A DNA stretch of 64,000 bases from Aureispira sp. CCB-E (GCF_031326345.1 NZ_CP133671.1:5905001-5969000); one strand, 5' to 3'. Positions 1 to 9,270 are shown, counted from the first letter of the stretch. The notes: generated by a model not told the origin, from the letters alone. Program-made: numbers and translations.

Positions 1-535
<535 letters not shown>

Positions 536-767
536 ATTTCTAGTTTTTGTTTTTGACGGATTACTTATTCTATTACTTTGTAACAAAACAAGCATCTCTC
601 TCTTTTTCACATCTTCCTCTTCTTGATTTTACGCTTGCTCTTCAACTTTCTCAAGCTGAAAATTTCTTCTAGATTTCTCTAGTTTCTTACCTAATTATCC
701 TGTCGTTTCAAATATCTTTTTCTGTTTCTTTCGAAACTTTTTTATCCGCTCTTTCGTTAAGCGGTTG

Positions 768-799
768 CAAATGTCTGACTTTATTTTTAAACCACCAAA
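768..799 (-). promoter_or_regulatory. rRNA promoter P3 (proximal)
   Basis: On the minus strand a TTTG (799..796), a 20-base spacer and GACATTTG (775..768) match the Bacteroidota sigma-A pattern TTTG-N19-TAnnTTTG with one mismatch in the -7 box. The bases just after it (CAACCGCTT) are conserved in all three copies. It points at the 16S gene, giving a leader of roughly 230 bases. Confidence 0.75.
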
Positions 800-885
800 C
801 TTTTCTTAAACTTTTTTAAAAAATATTTTTTAGTAGCCATTTTTTGTCGTTTCATTTTTGCTATACTTCTCTTTTGAAGCGGTTG

Positions 886-917
886 CAAATGTCTGACTTT
901 ATTTTTGAATCTGCAAA
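886..917 (-). promoter_or_regulatory. rRNA promoter P2 (middle)
   Basis: This is a second copy of the same arrangement: TTTG at 917..914, a 20-base spacer and GACATTTG at 893..886. It is displaced by exactly 118 bases from P3, and the spacer near the -7 box is the same as in P3. Confidence 0.75.
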
Positions 918-1003
918 TATTTTTGGAACTTTTTCTAAAAATATTTGTTGTTCTTTGTCTGACCCTTTATTTACTTTTAAACACCTCTCTTTCGAAGCGG
1001 TTG

Positions 1004-1034
1004 CAAAGGTACGACGTTTTTCCCTTTCTCCAAA
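1004..1034 (-). promoter_or_regulatory. rRNA promoter P1 (distal)
   Basis: TTTG at 1034..1031, a 19-base spacer and a perfect TACCTTTG at 1011..1004 on the minus strand. It is displaced by another 118 bases from P2. It is the best consensus match of the three, so it may be the strongest single promoter. Confidence 0.8.
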
Positions 1035-1257
1035 TTTCTTACCTTTTTTCTACAACCTTTTTTCATTCTTTTTTTTGCTCAAAAACACAATCCATTCATT
1101 TACAGCAAAGTCTACTTTTCGGATTTGGCATAAAATTTTAATTAGAATTGATGAAAGCATTACAATGAGCATTTTTTCACGAAAAGTATTATTTCATTCC
1201 TATGTAATTTTATTTATGATAAGCATTATTAAGGAATCGTTCAGAAAAAATTATATA

Positions 1258-1281
1258 AACCACGAAGTAGCAGCAGAGCTC
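1258..1281 (+). repeat. Dispersed CCACG-TAGCAGC repeat, copy A
   Basis: AACCACGAAGTAGCAGCAGA lies between the rRNA promoters and the gene at 1409. The same core recurs at 14474, 18511, 50525 (inverted), 56051 (inverted), 61858, 62729 and 62778, always outside genes. Confidence 0.5.
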
Positions 1282-1408
1282 TAAACAACCTTCTTTTTTT
1301 AGCCATATTTTTTCTGTCCACTTCCTTAAAAGCAAAAATTGCTTAGAAAATTAAAATTATAAAGCAAGCTGATTACCCTAAACGAATAATTGTATAAAAG
1401 TAGAAAAG

Positions 1409-2272
1409 ATGAAAAAGAACATTCTGTACATACTCACAATCATTTTATCCTACTCTTATCATATTTATGCCACGCATAATACAAATCATGCAGACAGTAT
1501 TGAGTTGTCCATTCAATTCTATAGTGATTATCCAAAACCATTTAATGCAAAAATTTTAAATGAAGAAAAGCAGATTATTTTAAGTCTTCCTTTTAAACCT
1601 TCAATTCAACATTATTTTATAGAAAAAGGAAACTACATATTACAAATTGAACATCCTACAAAAAACCTTATAATAGATAAAGCAGTAGAATTAGATAGTT
1701 CCATGGTTGCAATAGAAATTAATATTTCATGTATTCAGTCAGCATCGGATAGTTCTAGCAGTATTTATGTCTACAAGCATTATGAAAATGATTTGAATTT
1801 AGTATTAAGCCCACATTGGAGTTCTAAGAAGAAGAAATCTACTTTTCAATCATCTATTATCCCTGATTTTGTATTGACCAATACTCACGATTCTGTTGTA
1901 TATGGTATACGGTATCACTTTTCTCTTTCTAATTCCTCTACCCTTCTAGCAATACCTAAATTAGATACAATAACGTATCCTTTTATCATGGTAAAAAACA
2001 AGACCAATTGGGATGTCTTGGATTGTACTCCACCAGATTTTTTAATGAATTTAAAAAAAGGTGAAAAAGGTAAAATGCGAACAAGTCGTTACTCTATTTG
2101 TACAAATGAGGATTTTGACAAAAATAATTTATATAAACTCGTCGTTCCTTATGGAATTAATAATGCCATAAGAGAAAAGATAGACACGAACTTTTTTTAT
2201 ACCGAACAAAAGATATATAAAGTATCAGAACAATTTATCTTTGCCACGCCAAAAATAAAACTTAAATCTTAG
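1409..2272 (+). CDS. Secreted protein of unknown function
   Basis: A 287-residue protein I do not recognise. It begins with a lysine-containing start and a hydrophobic stretch (about residues 3-20), which looks like a signal peptide ending near YATHNT, so export across the inner membrane is likely. The rest is rich in Ser, Ile and Tyr with alternating polar and hydrophobic residues, suggesting beta structure; there is no T9SS sorting domain and no lipobox. The ATG follows an A-rich stretch, usual for this phylum. The next gene starts 33 bases downstream on the same strand, so the two are probably co-transcribed and may act together at the envelope, but nothing in the sequence gives a function. 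Confidence 0.75.
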   Translation: MKKNILYILTIILSYSYHIYATHNTNHADSIELSIQFYSDYPKPFNAKILNEEKQIILSLPFKPSIQHYFIEKGNYILQIEHPTKNLIIDKAVELDSSMVAIEINISCIQSASDSSSSIYVYKHYENDLNLVLSPHWSSKKKKSTFQSSIIPDFVLTNTHDSVVYGIRYHFSLSNSSTLLAIPKLDTITYPFIMVKNKTNWDVLDCTPPDFLMNLKKGEKGKMRTSRYSICTNEDFDKNNLYKLVVPYGINNAIREKIDTNFFYTEQKIYKVSEQFIFATPKIKLKS

Positions 2273-2305
2273 TACCAATATCAATCACCATATAGTATAT
2301 ATAGT

Positions 2306-3355
2306 ATGAAAATTATCCATTTCTTTATTCTAGTTTTTATTCATAGCGCTTTAATCGCTCAAAATCTCGTTGTTAACCCATCTTTTGAAGAAGGAGCTGT
2401 TTGTGATGGTAGTACAGAACGTATTGATACGGTTAATGGATGGTCTACTGTTGCAGGAAATCCTGGTTATATTAATACTAACTGTTTTTTATCAAAAGAA
2501 TCCAAGGCTTTTGTTCAGGGAATGCGCCTGCCCCCTGCTAGTGAGGGACAAGTTTTATCCATTCAAAAGTTTGATATAAAAACAGAATGTCAACAAAGCT
2601 CGTTGTCTCAACCTTTAGAAGCAGGAAAACAGTATGTTGTTCAAATGCGAGTTCGTTTGCCTATACAGTTTTGCCAGCAACCTATTAATGAGGTGGGAGT
2701 TGTTTTGAGCAAAACGCCATTAGATCAACAGACAGAAAGAGGTGTTCTTGATTTACCTGCTCTAAGCTTACAAAATAACACTCAAACTCCTATTACTAAA
2801 CAGTATGAGTGGGAAGAAATTTCAACTATATATACTGCTGAAGGTGGCGAACAGTTTATCGCTATTGGCAATTTTAGCTCCAATAATAAGGGCGTGTTTG
2901 AAAATCGAACCCAAAAAGAGTGTACTTATTTATTTATTGATGTCGTATCTGTCTCTGAATTTAAAGAACAAACCTTGGTTCCCTATACTCCTAATATGGT
3001 ATTGAAAAAAGATCAACGCTTGTTGTTAAAGGAAATAGAATTTGAAACTGGGTCTGATGTGCTCAAAAAATCATCTTTTACAATCCTAAAAACATTAGCC
3101 AAAACACTTAAAGAGAACCCTAATATAAAAATAGAGATTATTAGTTATACACACAATAGTTTAGACCCTACCGAGAGTCTCACTTTTACAAAAGCCAGAG
3201 CCAAAGCAATTGCCAAATGGTTGGAGAATCAAGAAGTTTTGGGGAGCCAACTAAAACCAATTGGACGTGGAAGTGCCAATGCGATTGCCTTAAATAACTC
3301 CAAAAATGAACGTCAAAAAAATGAGCGAATTGAAATTCGTTTTATAGAGCTCTAA
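2306..3355 (+). CDS. OmpA-family outer-membrane protein with N-terminal beta domain
   Basis: A 349-residue exported protein. Residues 1-18 form a signal peptide (ending SALIAQ). Residues ~20-215 begin with NLVVNPSFEE, a common opening of carbohydrate-binding-like beta-sandwich domains in Bacteroidota surface proteins. Residues ~235-349 are an OmpA-like peptidoglycan-binding domain: FETGSDVL, then RAKAIAKWL and the closing NERIEIRF. The usual GHTD motif is replaced by SYTHNS, so peptidoglycan contact residues may differ. By family it would tether the outer membrane or a surface complex to peptidoglycan. It follows the gene at 1409 by 33 bases and is followed by a hairpin terminator. Confidence 0.85.
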   Translation: MKIIHFFILVFIHSALIAQNLVVNPSFEEGAVCDGSTERIDTVNGWSTVAGNPGYINTNCFLSKESKAFVQGMRLPPASEGQVLSIQKFDIKTECQQSSLSQPLEAGKQYVVQMRVRLPIQFCQQPINEVGVVLSKTPLDQQTERGVLDLPALSLQNNTQTPITKQYEWEEISTIYTAEGGEQFIAIGNFSSNNKGVFENRTQKECTYLFIDVVSVSEFKEQTLVPYTPNMVLKKDQRLLLKEIEFETGSDVLKKSSFTILKTLAKTLKENPNIKIEIISYTHNSLDPTESLTFTKARAKAIAKWLENQEVLGSQLKPIGRGSANAIALNNSKNERQKNERIEIRFIEL

Positions 3356-3391
3356 AATTCGTTTGTAAGAAGTATTATATATACAGTATTT

Positions 3392-3425
3392 AAAAATCCT
3401 CGCTATAATCAAAGTGAGGATTTTT
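3392..3425 (+). terminator. Intrinsic terminator after the OmpA-family gene
   Basis: AAAAATCCTC at 3392-3401 pairs with GAGGATTTTT at 3416-3425, and the right arm supplies a T run. It lies about 37 bases after the stop codon at 3355. Confidence 0.75.
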
Positions 3426-3452
3426 ATTAATACACATATTCAAAATTCCTAA

Positions 3453-3653
3453 TATTTACAGCCATGTTACAGTAATTACTTTCTTAAAAAAACACCTCCA
3501 CTAAAAGAATCTACAAAGTCTGAATTAGCTGTTCCATATTCAATTGCTGATTCATTATATGCAAAATTTGAATCCAGTCAACTCCCTAAAGAAGTTTATG
3601 TAATTAAAAGTTGTGGAACAAAACAAATTATTACAATAATACCAACAAAATAG
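3453..3653 (+). pseudogene. Possible remnant of a small lipoprotein gene
   Basis: A frame stays open for 66 codons and reads in part PCYSNYFLKK, then KESTKSELAVPYSIADSLYA and a TAG at 3651-3653. It has no in-frame ATG and is bounded upstream by a TAA at 3450. The codon use looks coding-like, and the cysteine near the start could be what is left of a lipobox, so a decayed or truncated gene is possible. It could equally be chance in A+T-rich DNA; confidence is low. Confidence 0.25.
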
Positions 3654-3671
3654 GCTTTGTTCTAAACAAAA

Positions 3672-3707
3672 AAATCTGTGAAGTTTCATTGGAGACCTCA
3701 CAGATTT
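3672..3707 (-). terminator. Intrinsic terminator of trpS
   Basis: AAATCTGTGA (3672-3681) pairs with TCACAGATTT (3698-3707). On the minus strand the stem is followed by a T-rich run (A-rich at 3665-3674 on the plus strand). It lies 30 bases past the trpS stop. Confidence 0.75.
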
Positions 3708-3736
3708 CAAATAATAAAATTTTTCTAAAAAGTAGT

Positions 3737-4750
3737 TTAGAATTTTACGTTGCTCAACCCTGCCAATTCTTTTACCTCTCGTATTGTTTCTTGCGCACGC
3801 TTACGAATTTCGGCAGAAGAAGCTTTTATTTGACCTTTGATCTCTTTTTTTCTGGTCAAAAGGTCAGCTTTGCGAGCTTTAAACGTTGTACTCAATTCTA
3901 CCAATCCATCGGCTACCTCCCCTTTTAGGTCGGAATATTTCAAATTACCATTGTGGTAATCCTCCATCAAACTAGTATGCGCCTCTATTTTACCTGCTGC
4001 TTTTAACAAGCTAAATAAGTTTTCAACCCCAGCACTCATTTCTCCTTCTGGTGTATCTCCAGTATCCGTCACAGCCGACTTGATTTGCTTACGAATCTTG
4101 GCTTCCTCTGCAAAAACCGAGATATAGTGTTTTTCACCTGCGCTTTTACTCATTTTACGTTTAGGATCATGCGTAGACATCACCTTAGGTATTTCAGTAT
4201 ACTTTGTTTGAGGCAAAACAAAATATTCTTTGCCCACCAATCTATTAAAACGATCTGCAATTTCTCTAGTTAGCTCCAAGTGTTGATCTTGATCCTTTCC
4301 GACAGGTACATAATCGGCTTTGTAAATTAGGATATCTGCTGCTTGTAAAACAGGATAGCCAAACAAACCTGCAGAAATAAAATCATCTCCTGCTTTTTCT
4401 TTAGACTGCACACTTTTATCTTTAAATTGCGTCATACGTCCCAATCGACCATACGAACAAAAGCAATTAAAAATCCATCCCAATTCGGTATGTTCAGGCA
4501 CCAAAGACTGAATAAATAAATTATTAGGTTCTACTCCTACGGCGATCAAATTAAACAAAAGTTCCCAAGTATTTTCGCGCAATTTTTTTGGGTTATATGG
4601 CATGGTCATCGCGTGGTAATCAACAACACCATACACACAATCGTATTCTTCCTGCAAACGCACCCAATTTTGTACAGCTCCAAAGTAATTGCCAAAATGC
4701 ATATTGCCCGTAGGCTGGATAGCTGATAAAATTCGTTTCCTGGTACTCAT
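3737..4750 (-). CDS. trpS: Tryptophan--tRNA ligase
   Basis: Charges tRNA(Trp) with tryptophan using ATP, in the cytoplasm. The 337-residue length is normal for the bacterial enzyme. The class I signature motifs are visible: PTGNMHFGNYFGA (residues ~13-25, the HIGH-type ATP-binding motif) and KMSKS (~198-202). Between them lie the Rossmann-fold GKDQDQHLELTREIA segment and the tryptophan-pocket region. The start MSTRKRILSAIQPTGN matches the usual family N-terminus. It is divergent from the LRR gene at 4843 with 92 bases between and appears to be a single-gene unit ended by the hairpin at 3672-3707. Nothing is unusual in the enzyme itself. Confidence 0.97.
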   Translation of the reverse strand: MSTRKRILSAIQPTGNMHFGNYFGAVQNWVRLQEEYDCVYGVVDYHAMTMPYNPKKLRENTWELLFNLIAVGVEPNNLFIQSLVPEHTELGWIFNCFCSYGRLGRMTQFKDKSVQSKEKAGDDFISAGLFGYPVLQAADILIYKADYVPVGKDQDQHLELTREIADRFNRLVGKEYFVLPQTKYTEIPKVMSTHDPKRKMSKSAGEKHYISVFAEEAKIRKQIKSAVTDTGDTPEGEMSAGVENLFSLLKAAGKIEAHTSLMEDYHNGNLKYSDLKGEVADGLVELSTTFKARKADLLTRKKEIKGQIKASSAEIRKRAQETIREVKELAGLSNVKF

Positions 4751-4842
4751 TGTTTTTAATTTTTTGTAAGTTTAATTTGTGGCTGCAAAACACACCCAAC
4801 TTTATATTTTAGTTTAATTCCACAAGTATACTAAAAGTTCCA

Positions 4843-5400
4843 ATGATGCTCGAAAAAATCAGCAAATTATTAAAAACAGGTCAACCAAATAATATAGAAT
4901 TGGCCTATGAGTTACGTTCAAGTGCTCAAATTAGCCTTTGGCCTTTGGAGCGAGGGATTAAGGATTTGTTGTACTTAGCCCACACCCAACCTGCTATTGC
5001 TTGTGATGATTTATACTTGGGACAGTTGTGCCACCTTTTGCACGAAGTAGTCGCTTTGTCTATCCGAAACCCACAGCTGCAACAAATACCTGAGCAGCTC
5101 GCTTTTATGCCCAACCTACGTATCTTAGAAATCTATCAAGCTCCCATCCAACAACTTCCTGATAGCTTAAAAGAGTTGCAACAGTTGAAGAGCTTGAGTA
5201 TTCGGGATACTGCTATTACAGAAATTCCAGTGAGTGTGTTAGCGTTAAAAAATCTCCAAACACTAACCCTTGATGCCAATCCAAAACTCCAAAATTTGCC
5301 CAATTTTCTAGATAAGTTACCAAACTTTAAATCATTGCGTATTTCTCACGACTTAGCCCCTATTGTTCCGAAAGGGGACTTTGAAATTGTATTTTTGTAA
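4843..5400 (+). CDS. Leucine-rich repeat protein
   Basis: A 185-residue protein without a signal peptide. Residues ~1-65 are helical (KISKLLKTGQPNNIELAYEL...). Residues ~70-175 carry about four leucine-rich repeats of the SDS22/PPxxL-like type, with phased LxxLxLxxxxLxxLPxxL units such as LRILEIYQ, LKSLSIRD and LQTLTLDA. The N-terminal motif (L-L-x-S/T-G-x-x-x-N-x-x-L-A-x-x-L) is shared with the LRR protein at 63010-63756, so they are paralogs. LRRs bind proteins; the partner is unknown. ATG codons at 4843 and 4846 are both possible. It converges on the gene at 5404 with three bases between. Confidence 0.85.
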   Translation: MMLEKISKLLKTGQPNNIELAYELRSSAQISLWPLERGIKDLLYLAHTQPAIACDDLYLGQLCHLLHEVVALSIRNPQLQQIPEQLAFMPNLRILEIYQAPIQQLPDSLKELQQLKSLSIRDTAITEIPVSVLALKNLQTLTLDANPKLQNLPNFLDKLPNFKSLRISHDLAPIVPKGDFEIVFL

Positions 5401-5403
5401 AAA

Positions 5404-5982
5404 TTAGCAAAAATTCTCTATGTGCTTTATTATTTCTTTTCCTAACTCAAAGGTAAATAAAGCTTCTTTTTTTGCAATGCCAAACTTACCTTCATACCCC
5501 ATACTAATGTAATAATAGCCTTGTTCTACCCAAGTTTGCACCAAGGGGTTAAACCCTTTTTCAGAATAAGCAACATCAATCATTTTGCATGATGTCAAAT
5601 AATCTTTAAACCGTTTTTCCTTGCATTGTACAATATATTTCTCATTACTTTTTTTATAAAAAAGTCGATAGAAAAGATGCTTGCGTTGAATGGTAAATAT
5701 GGTGTTGAATTTTGAAGCATCTATCTTGCACCTTAAAAGAATATTATGTTTATCACACCGATCAAATCCCTCATCTCCAAACAGTAAAATTTGTTTTGCA
5801 CTAGCCTTTGTCATATAATTTTGACGATACTCATAATTTAAATTCAGATTCCAATCTCCTAACTTAACATCTATATCTTTAACCAAGACAGGAAAATAAG
5901 TACCATAGCTATTCCACTTAGATTCCGTTGTCTTTATACGACCTTGGTGTTCTAGTGCTAATTCATCCAAAAAATTTAACAT
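5404..5982 (-). CDS. Hypothetical cytoplasmic protein
   Basis: A 192-residue protein I do not recognise. It has no signal peptide or membrane segment and is rich in Lys, Tyr and Phe with alternating hydrophobic residues (for example TIFTIQRKHLFYRLFYKK), suggesting an alpha/beta fold. The codon use matches neighbouring genes, and the start MLNFLDELALEHQGR gives a sensible helix. No downstream terminator is obvious between it and the converging LRR gene. It is separated by 228 bases from the AAA+ gene upstream on the same strand, which ends in its own terminator, so it is probably transcribed alone. Confidence 0.65.
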   Translation of the reverse strand: MLNFLDELALEHQGRIKTTESKWNSYGTYFPVLVKDIDVKLGDWNLNLNYEYRQNYMTKASAKQILLFGDEGFDRCDKHNILLRCKIDASKFNTIFTIQRKHLFYRLFYKKSNEKYIVQCKEKRFKDYLTSCKMIDVAYSEKGFNPLVQTWVEQGYYYISMGYEGKFGIAKKEALFTFELGKEIIKHIENFC

Positions 5983-6151
5983 TGGCTTATTCTTTCTTAT
6001 ATCAATTCAATTCCTAGCTATGAATTTGTTCAAAAAAAACGCAATTTCAAACAACTTCTATATTGTAGAACTGCACCGTTAACTATCAATGTTTATATAA
6101 ATACATTTTTGAAGCAAAAAATTCCTAGCAATACTATAATTCCTTATAAAA

Positions 6152-6179
6152 AAAGCCTCTAACAATTGTTAGAAGCTTT
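6152..6179 (-). terminator. Intrinsic terminator of the AAA+ gene
   Basis: Minus-strand TAAAGCTTCTAAC and GTTAGAGGCTTTTTTT form a stem with a four-base AATT loop and a T run (A run at 6147-6154 on the plus strand), 32 bases past the stop codon. Confidence 0.8.
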
Positions 6180-6210
6180 ACAAAAAATGTCTTTCTATTA
6201 CTGAATAAAT

Positions 6211-8826
6211 CTATCTAAATCCAATTCCTTTTTTCGGCTTATCATCGGTCTGATCCAACAATTTAAAGTCTTTAAAGTCCTCTATTGTTACCGTACGCAT
6301 CATAGTTGACGTTCTTTCTTCGGCAGACAAACTTGCCAACCGCAAATTCTGGCGACGGACAATCTCTTTGACTACTTTTCGAATAGATCGAGCATTGCCA
6401 AAATACTTATGTTTGTGTTCCAACATCCCTGCAATATACTTCTTCAAATGTTCCTTGGCCTCTACATCTAAATACAAGTTTTCCTTATCAAACATCACAT
6501 GAGCAATTTCCATCAACTCTTCTGTTGTATAATCTGGAAAATTTAAAGTACGGTCAAAACGAGACATCAATCCAGGATTAATTTCCAAAAACTGACGCAT
6601 TTCTTCAGGATATCCCGCAGCAATAACAATAAAATCCCCACGTTGGTCTTCCATTCTCTTCAACAAAGTTTCTACAGCTTCCTTTCCAAAATCGCCCTGT
6701 CCACCTTGTGTCAAAGAATAAGCTTCATCAATAAAAAGTCCCCCCCCTATCGCTTGGTCAATCATTAAAGAAGTTTTAATGGCTGTTTGTCCAGTATAAC
6801 CTGCCACCAATTCCTTTCGGTCACATTCTACCAAGTGACCTCTTTCTAAAATCCCCAATGCTTTGTAAATCTTCACTAAGATTCGAGCAACCGTTGTTTT
6901 TCCTGTTCCTGGATTTCCTGTAAAAACGGTATGCATAGAAAAAGCCTTTTTCACATCACGACCAATTTCCGTATAATAGCGAACCAATTTAGCCATTTCA
7001 TCCACATCTCGTTTTACCTCCTCCAAACCAATCATTTCATGTAGCTCTTTTAATGCCTCATTCAGTGCAGCATCATCTACTGGAATGTGTACATCTTTGC
7101 TATTGGTAATTCCAAATGCTTTTTCAATATCATCCAAAATGATCGTTGACAAATCTTCATTTTTCAATGAATCAAAATTTTCCACTTTCATTAAGCGCAA
7201 AGCCATATTTTGCTTACACTCCTCGATAATTCCATTGACAAAACGAGCATTGCCAAAATGCTGATCCCTACCACGGTAAGCCTCTACTATTTTTTTGTGA
7301 AGCAGTACTTTTGCTTCTTCATTGATGGTAACGTCACGCTTTTCAGCCGCATACGCAGCAATTTCCATCAATTCATCTGGTACATAATCTGAGAAGTGAA
7401 TATGGCTAGAAATTCGAGAACTCATACCAGGATTGGAACTAATAAATCCTTGCATCTCTTTAGGATAACCTGCGAATACAATCGCAATATCTCCTTTTCC
7501 ATCTGACATTTCTTTCAGCAATACTTCTATGACTTCTTTTCCAAAATCTTTGCCATCATCTCCTCTATCAGAAAGCGCATAAGCCTCATCAATAAACAAA
7601 ATACCTCCCCTTGCTTTATCAATTGCTTTTTGCACTTTAGGTGCTGTTTGACCAATATACTCTCCTACCAGATCAACTCGTCCAACCTCGTGTACGTGAC
7701 CTTTCGACAACAAATCTAAGCTGTAATAAATCTTGCCCAGCATTTTGGCAACCGTTGTCTTTCCCGTACCTGGATTCCCAAGAAAAGCCGTGTGTAGATT
7801 AAATGTTTTGTCTTCTTTAAAACCTTTTTCTTCTCTAATTTTCAAAAACTTAAGATACGTTGAGAACTCATCGATCTGTTTTTTTACCGCCTCTAGTCCA
7901 ATCAAAGCATTCAATTCGGCAGTAGCTTCTTCAAAAGTAGGTTTTTCCGATCCCCCATTATTACTTGTTGCGGTTCGTTCTACCTTATTTCCTATATTAA
8001 AAGGCATTTCACCTTTCATTTCTTCCTCTTCTTGAGCTACTGTAAAAGGAACAACAGCAATTAGTTCATTCATAAACTGCACTTCCAAGGTGTAGTCATC
8101 TTCAAACCAGTAATTGCCTTTGTTAGATCCATACCCTGTATCAAAAGTAACTGTTGTTCGATTGTCTCCAACTTCTTTAAAATATTCCATGTAGGCTTTG
8201 TGTTGCCCAATATCATTGTAGAAATTAAATTTAAAGTTTAGAGGCAAAGGTCTTGTTTTGCTCAAAATATCAATCGTAACTTCAGCGTTGACATAACGAG
8301 TAGTTGACTTATTAAAGCTCTTCAAGTATTTTCTATCCTTAATCGGTGTTCCCTCTAACGCACTTTCAAAAAGGCGAATATTTTTAATGGCAATATAAGG
8401 GTTAGCATCTGCTGTAACAGGTCCCTCATCATTAATATAAAAATACGCTGTTCCCAAGTACTGATCATCCAAATAAGCATCCCACTTGTACTTTCCTTTC
8501 TTCCACCATCCTGGATTCGCTGTTCCCCAGCCCTCTTGAATTTTTACAATGTTTTGATCTTTTTTTACTTCAAGATCTTTTTTCATATCACAAATCTGTG
8601 TACCGGTATTTACATCGGTACAAACCAATCTAGATTTGCATTTCCAATCTCGCTCATCAAATAATTTGTTATAAAAAGAAAGCTCTCCATAAATATAACG
8701 ACACTCAGACGCATCAAAAACACGTCGATAGGTCTTTAAATTCTTATAAAAATTCTCTACAGAGCCAAAAACCTTTAAGTGATTAAATTTATAGTTGCCT
8801 CCAATGGCATTTTGGTCATCTTTCAT
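6211..8826 (-). CDS. Tandem CbbX/SpoVK-like AAA+ ATPase with N-terminal beta domains
   Basis: An 871-residue soluble protein. Residues ~25-270 form two beta-rich segments with WWKKGKYKWDAYLDD and later PLPLNFKFNFYND motifs; I cannot name the family. Then come two complete CbbX-type AAA+ modules: Walker A GNPGTGKTT (~350) with Walker B ILFIDEAY (~410), and a second GNPGTGKTT (~636) with LFIDEAY (~695). Each has the ELxxLIGLxxVKxxV/I lead-in and the GNARxxR/V arginine-finger region (HFGNARFVNG, YFGNARSIRK). Family members (rubisco activase CbbX, SpoVK, EccA) remodel protein complexes, so a chaperone or unfoldase role with the N-domain recognising substrate is the likely reading. It stands alone between terminators, so its partner is not shown by context. 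Confidence 0.85.
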   Translation of the reverse strand: MKDDQNAIGGNYKFNHLKVFGSVENFYKNLKTYRRVFDASECRYIYGELSFYNKLFDERDWKCKSRLVCTDVNTGTQICDMKKDLEVKKDQNIVKIQEGWGTANPGWWKKGKYKWDAYLDDQYLGTAYFYINDEGPVTADANPYIAIKNIRLFESALEGTPIKDRKYLKSFNKSTTRYVNAEVTIDILSKTRPLPLNFKFNFYNDIGQHKAYMEYFKEVGDNRTTVTFDTGYGSNKGNYWFEDDYTLEVQFMNELIAVVPFTVAQEEEEMKGEMPFNIGNKVERTATSNNGGSEKPTFEEATAELNALIGLEAVKKQIDEFSTYLKFLKIREEKGFKEDKTFNLHTAFLGNPGTGKTTVAKMLGKIYYSLDLLSKGHVHEVGRVDLVGEYIGQTAPKVQKAIDKARGGILFIDEAYALSDRGDDGKDFGKEVIEVLLKEMSDGKGDIAIVFAGYPKEMQGFISSNPGMSSRISSHIHFSDYVPDELMEIAAYAAEKRDVTINEEAKVLLHKKIVEAYRGRDQHFGNARFVNGIIEECKQNMALRLMKVENFDSLKNEDLSTIILDDIEKAFGITNSKDVHIPVDDAALNEALKELHEMIGLEEVKRDVDEMAKLVRYYTEIGRDVKKAFSMHTVFTGNPGTGKTTVARILVKIYKALGILERGHLVECDRKELVAGYTGQTAIKTSLMIDQAIGGGLFIDEAYSLTQGGQGDFGKEAVETLLKRMEDQRGDFIVIAAGYPEEMRQFLEINPGLMSRFDRTLNFPDYTTEELMEIAHVMFDKENLYLDVEAKEHLKKYIAGMLEHKHKYFGNARSIRKVVKEIVRRQNLRLASLSAEERTSTMMRTVTIEDFKDFKLLDQTDDKPKKGIGFR

Positions 8827-8895
8827 AATTTACTTATTGGTAATAATTGATGCGATGTAATCTGTGTTTATGTATTGAATTTGTTTCGTTTTTTG

Positions 8896-8903
8896 CAAAC
8901 CTA
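8896..8903 (-). promoter_or_regulatory. -7 promoter box of the AAA+ gene
   Basis: TAGGTTTG on the minus strand is a perfect TAnnTTTG, about 70 bases before the AAA+ start codon. No TTTG is found at the expected -33 distance, so only the -7 element is supported. Confidence 0.4.
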
Positions 8904-9270
8904 ATATATTCCATCGTTTTGTTTAGTACTTGCCTCACTACACTTCTCTACAAAGACACTATATTATGATAGTGCCGCCAAACAAATAAATAGTAATATA
9001 ATTAAGGTGTTACAAGCCACGATCCTAGCAGTTGTAATTATATTCAGGATGGAATTAGGACATTAATATGGTATCAAAACAGCATCGATAATACTCCTGT
9101 ATAGAATTGCCGCAAAACGTTATCAAGTAATACAACAAAAGTATCCTATCCAATGTTCTAGAACATTCAAACCAATATTTAGGTAGCGTAATTTAGTCTT
9201 TTTTAGGATAAAATAATTCTTTTTCTCTTTTTTTTTGCAGCTTTTTGTGTCTAATTTAGATGGCTGATTT
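8904..9270. other. Intergenic region with a 16-base palindrome
   Basis: No gene was found. The region holds a perfect palindrome, AATGTTCTAGAACATT, at 9152-9167. Just downstream on the minus strand is TACTTTTG (9143..9136), a perfect -7 box, which places the palindrome in the promoter spacer/-33 zone of a possible second, distal promoter for the AAA+ gene. A short minus-strand open frame at 9123-9386 overlaps the end of the phosphatase gene and is not convincing. Confidence 0.35.

Larger units (their letters stand above)
751..1040 (-). repeat. Three-copy 118-base tandem repeat carrying the rRNA promoters
   Basis: The core AAGCGGTTGCAAAtGTctGAC occurs near 759, 877 and 995 (plus-strand reading), exactly 118 bases apart. 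Each core covers a -7 box and the first transcribed bases. Similarity is strongest from about -20 to +10 and fades in the T-rich stretches between. Open frames on the plus strand here (for example 844-1284) are low-complexity and run through these promoters, so I do not call a gene. Confidence 0.8.

Noticed and set aside
844-1284. Plus-strand open frames of 146 and 78 codons upstream of the 16S gene
   Set aside because: They run through two of the three rRNA promoters and through T-rich repeats on the opposite strand; the translation is Phe/Ser-rich low complexity with no domain.
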